NCBI GenBank assembly: GCA_963813895.1
Contig: CAWFAS010000001.1
Location: 62,001-126,000, forward strand
Source of the DNA: DASZWJ01 sp963813895
Lineage (GTDB): Bacteria; Pseudomonadota; Gammaproteobacteria; JAURND01
Direction of reading: 5' to 3'
Length of the DNA: 64,000 nucleotides
Below, in pieces: positions 62,905 to 64,000 of this stretch; within the stretch, counting starts at the first letter, position 1, and each line of letters opens with the position of its first letter. Both the position numbers and the translations under genes were made by a program. The notes beneath the pieces are model-generated. The model was not told where the DNA came from and made no database searches. It saw nothing but the letters and a program-made list of their open reading frames with translations.

Positions 62905-64000
62905 ATGAAACGTTACCTTAGCGCACCAGGTCTTTTATGGATCGCATTGACCAGCATGATAGGTTCCGGCTGGTTGTTTGGAGCCCTGTATTCCGCCCAC
63001 TTCGCTGGTCCCGCTGCTATGATTGCCTGGCCGCTAGCCGGATTCTTATTACTCTTTGTCGCTTTGTGTTATGCCGAAGTAGCCACTATGTTTCCTCAAG
63101 CGGATAGCCTTTCGCGTTTGCCACTTTATACGCATGGTCACCTCACCAGCGTTATTATGAGTTGCTTGGCATGGATTTCTTTGGCCATCATTCCCGTGGT
63201 GGAAACCCAAGGTTTGATGCAATATGCCAGCAATTATTCACCCAATTTAATGACTCATCAAGGCATACATTATTCTATGACCACCTTGGGTTATCTGGTG
63301 GCTTTGTTTTTATTGCTAAGTTTCACGTTGCTGAATTTCTTCGGAATTAAATTATTTGCGCGGGTCAATGCCATTTTTACCATATGGAAATTACTAGTTC
63401 CCACCCTCACCATCATTTGCCTTTTGCTGGTAAATTTTTATCCTGCTAATTTTTCTAAATACGATGGGTTTATGCCCTATGGCTGGCACGGGGTGATGGC
63501 AGCCATGTCAAGCGGGGGTGTGTTGTTTTCATTGCTAGGTTTTAGGCAAGTCGTCGTCATGATGAGTCAAATTGAGAAACCTGGGAAGTATGTGCCGCTC
63601 ATATTAATAAGTGCAATAGCATTAACCACCTTGCTTTACACGGGATTGCAATTAGCATTCATTGGCAGCATGCGACCGCAGGATTTACTCCATGGTTGGG
63701 CTAATTTGTCTTTCAGTGGTCAGGCTGGCCCTTTTGCGGCTTTGGCGGCTTTTTCTGGTATGCTTTGGCTTAGCCGCTTGTTGTATGTGGATGCATTGCT
63801 TTCACCTTACTCAACCGCCTTAGTGTATTCCACTACGAGTGCTCAAATGCTGGCAAGTTTAGGGTCAATGCAAGAAGCACCTAGACAGCTGGCTAAGACT
63901 AATAAATTTCAAGCTCCCTGGATCAGTTTAATTGTCAATTTTTTATTAGCAACCGTGATGCTTTTTTTGCTACCCAACTGGCAACGAACCGCTGCGTTTA
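62905..64000 (+). CDS. APC-family amino-acid permease (runs off the window)
   Basis: 365 codons visible, ATG at 62905 with AAGGATTG upstream. Start MKRYLSAPGLLWIALTSMIG then SGWLFGALYSAHFAGPAAMI carries the APC helix 1 unwound substrate motif (G-S-G-W). Around nine further helices follow. SSGGVLFSLLGFRQVVVMMSQIEKP is the typical TM6 region. Imports or exchanges amino acids; specificity unknown. The C-terminus lies beyond the window. Confidence 0.85.
   Translation, partial: MKRYLSAPGLLWIALTSMIGSGWLFGALYSAHFAGPAAMIAWPLAGFLLLFVALCYAEVATMFPQADSLSRLPLYTHGHLTSVIMSCLAWISLAIIPVVETQGLMQYASNYSPNLMTHQGIHYSMTTLGYLVALFLLLSFTLLNFFGIKLFARVNAIFTIWKLLVPTLTIICLLLVNFYPANFSKYDGFMPYGWHGVMAAMSSGGVLFSLLGFRQVVVMMSQIEKPGKYVPLILISAIALTTLLYTGLQLAFIGSMRPQDLLHGWANLSFSGQAGPFAALAAFSGMLWLSRLLYVDALLSPYSTALVYSTTSAQMLASLGSMQEAPRQLAKTNKFQAPWISLIVNFLLATVMLFLLPNWQRTAAF

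Noticed and set aside
1..64000. CRISPR array or cas genes
   Set aside because: No regularly spaced direct repeats and no Cas-like protein were seen; the repeats present are inverted repeats, IS copies and att sites.

Overview
The window is AT-rich gammaproteobacterial DNA and looks like an accessory region from a host-associated member of the Legionellales (Legionella, Coxiella or Aquicella type). The pointers are a GacA/LetA-like regulator, a second copy of CsrA, a kinase resembling the LqsS/CqsS quorum-sensing family with its receiver partner, many toxin-antitoxin remnants, a Sel1 protein, and several proteins whose C-termini look like eukaryotic peroxisome-targeting signals. This taxonomic reading is an inference; no rRNA or core marker gene is present.

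1-17.5 kb is a broken mobile region. A 2.74 kb block (BrnA antitoxin, YhcG nuclease fragment, small protein plus zeta-like toxin, end of an alpha/beta hydrolase gene) occurs twice in opposite orientations (1-2740 and 11688-14427), without any indel. The 45-nt 3' end of a tRNA-Lys gene occurs three times (2685, 11699, 17188). The last two are in direct orientation and flank a 5.5 kb island with no integrase. Between the block copies lie an IS4 fragment, a LysE fragment, a DUF2817 peptidase-like gene, a peroxiredoxin, a broken AbiE system, a stray NRPS condensation-domain fragment and a DUF6602 gene split by a 180-bp MITE.

17.6-31.7 kb is rich in signalling genes: a response regulator that has lost its phospho-acceptor Asp, an S24 repressor, a soluble LqsS-like kinase with receiver partner, a 17-codon gene with a terminator in front of an MFS exporter, an O-methyltransferase, a peptide-binding lipoprotein-type ABC component, a TPR gene cut by an IS66 element, and a frameshifted hybrid sensor kinase.

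31.9-43.9 kb is the most interesting stretch. A good sigma70 promoter is followed by two related micro-ORFs, a ThiF/MccB-like E1 adenylating enzyme, CsrA, a 2OG-Fe(II) oxygenase, two acyl-CoA dehydrogenase-like proteins (one degenerate), a one-module NRPS (vestigial C, A, PCP, TE), a proline-dehydrogenase-like flavoenzyme, an ATP-grasp ligase and an EamA exporter, all on one strand. It reads as a peptide-natural-product cluster mixing RiPP and NRPS logic, with a translational regulator inside it.

43.9-64 kb holds an SDR with a long tail ending in SKL, a decayed segment, a pseudo-receiver gene, a group II intron placed antisense at the end of a gene, a LysR gene divergent from a FUSC/MFS pair, a PCu(A)C copper chaperone, Tn3 and TraG remnants, a second IS66 copy without target duplication, a cytochrome c pseudogene, a four-gene small-molecule operon, a Sel1 protein and the start of an APC permease.

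Many genes are broken. In several cases (DUF6602, TPR, IS66 tnpC) the pre-insertion reading frame can be restored exactly, which suggests recent events.
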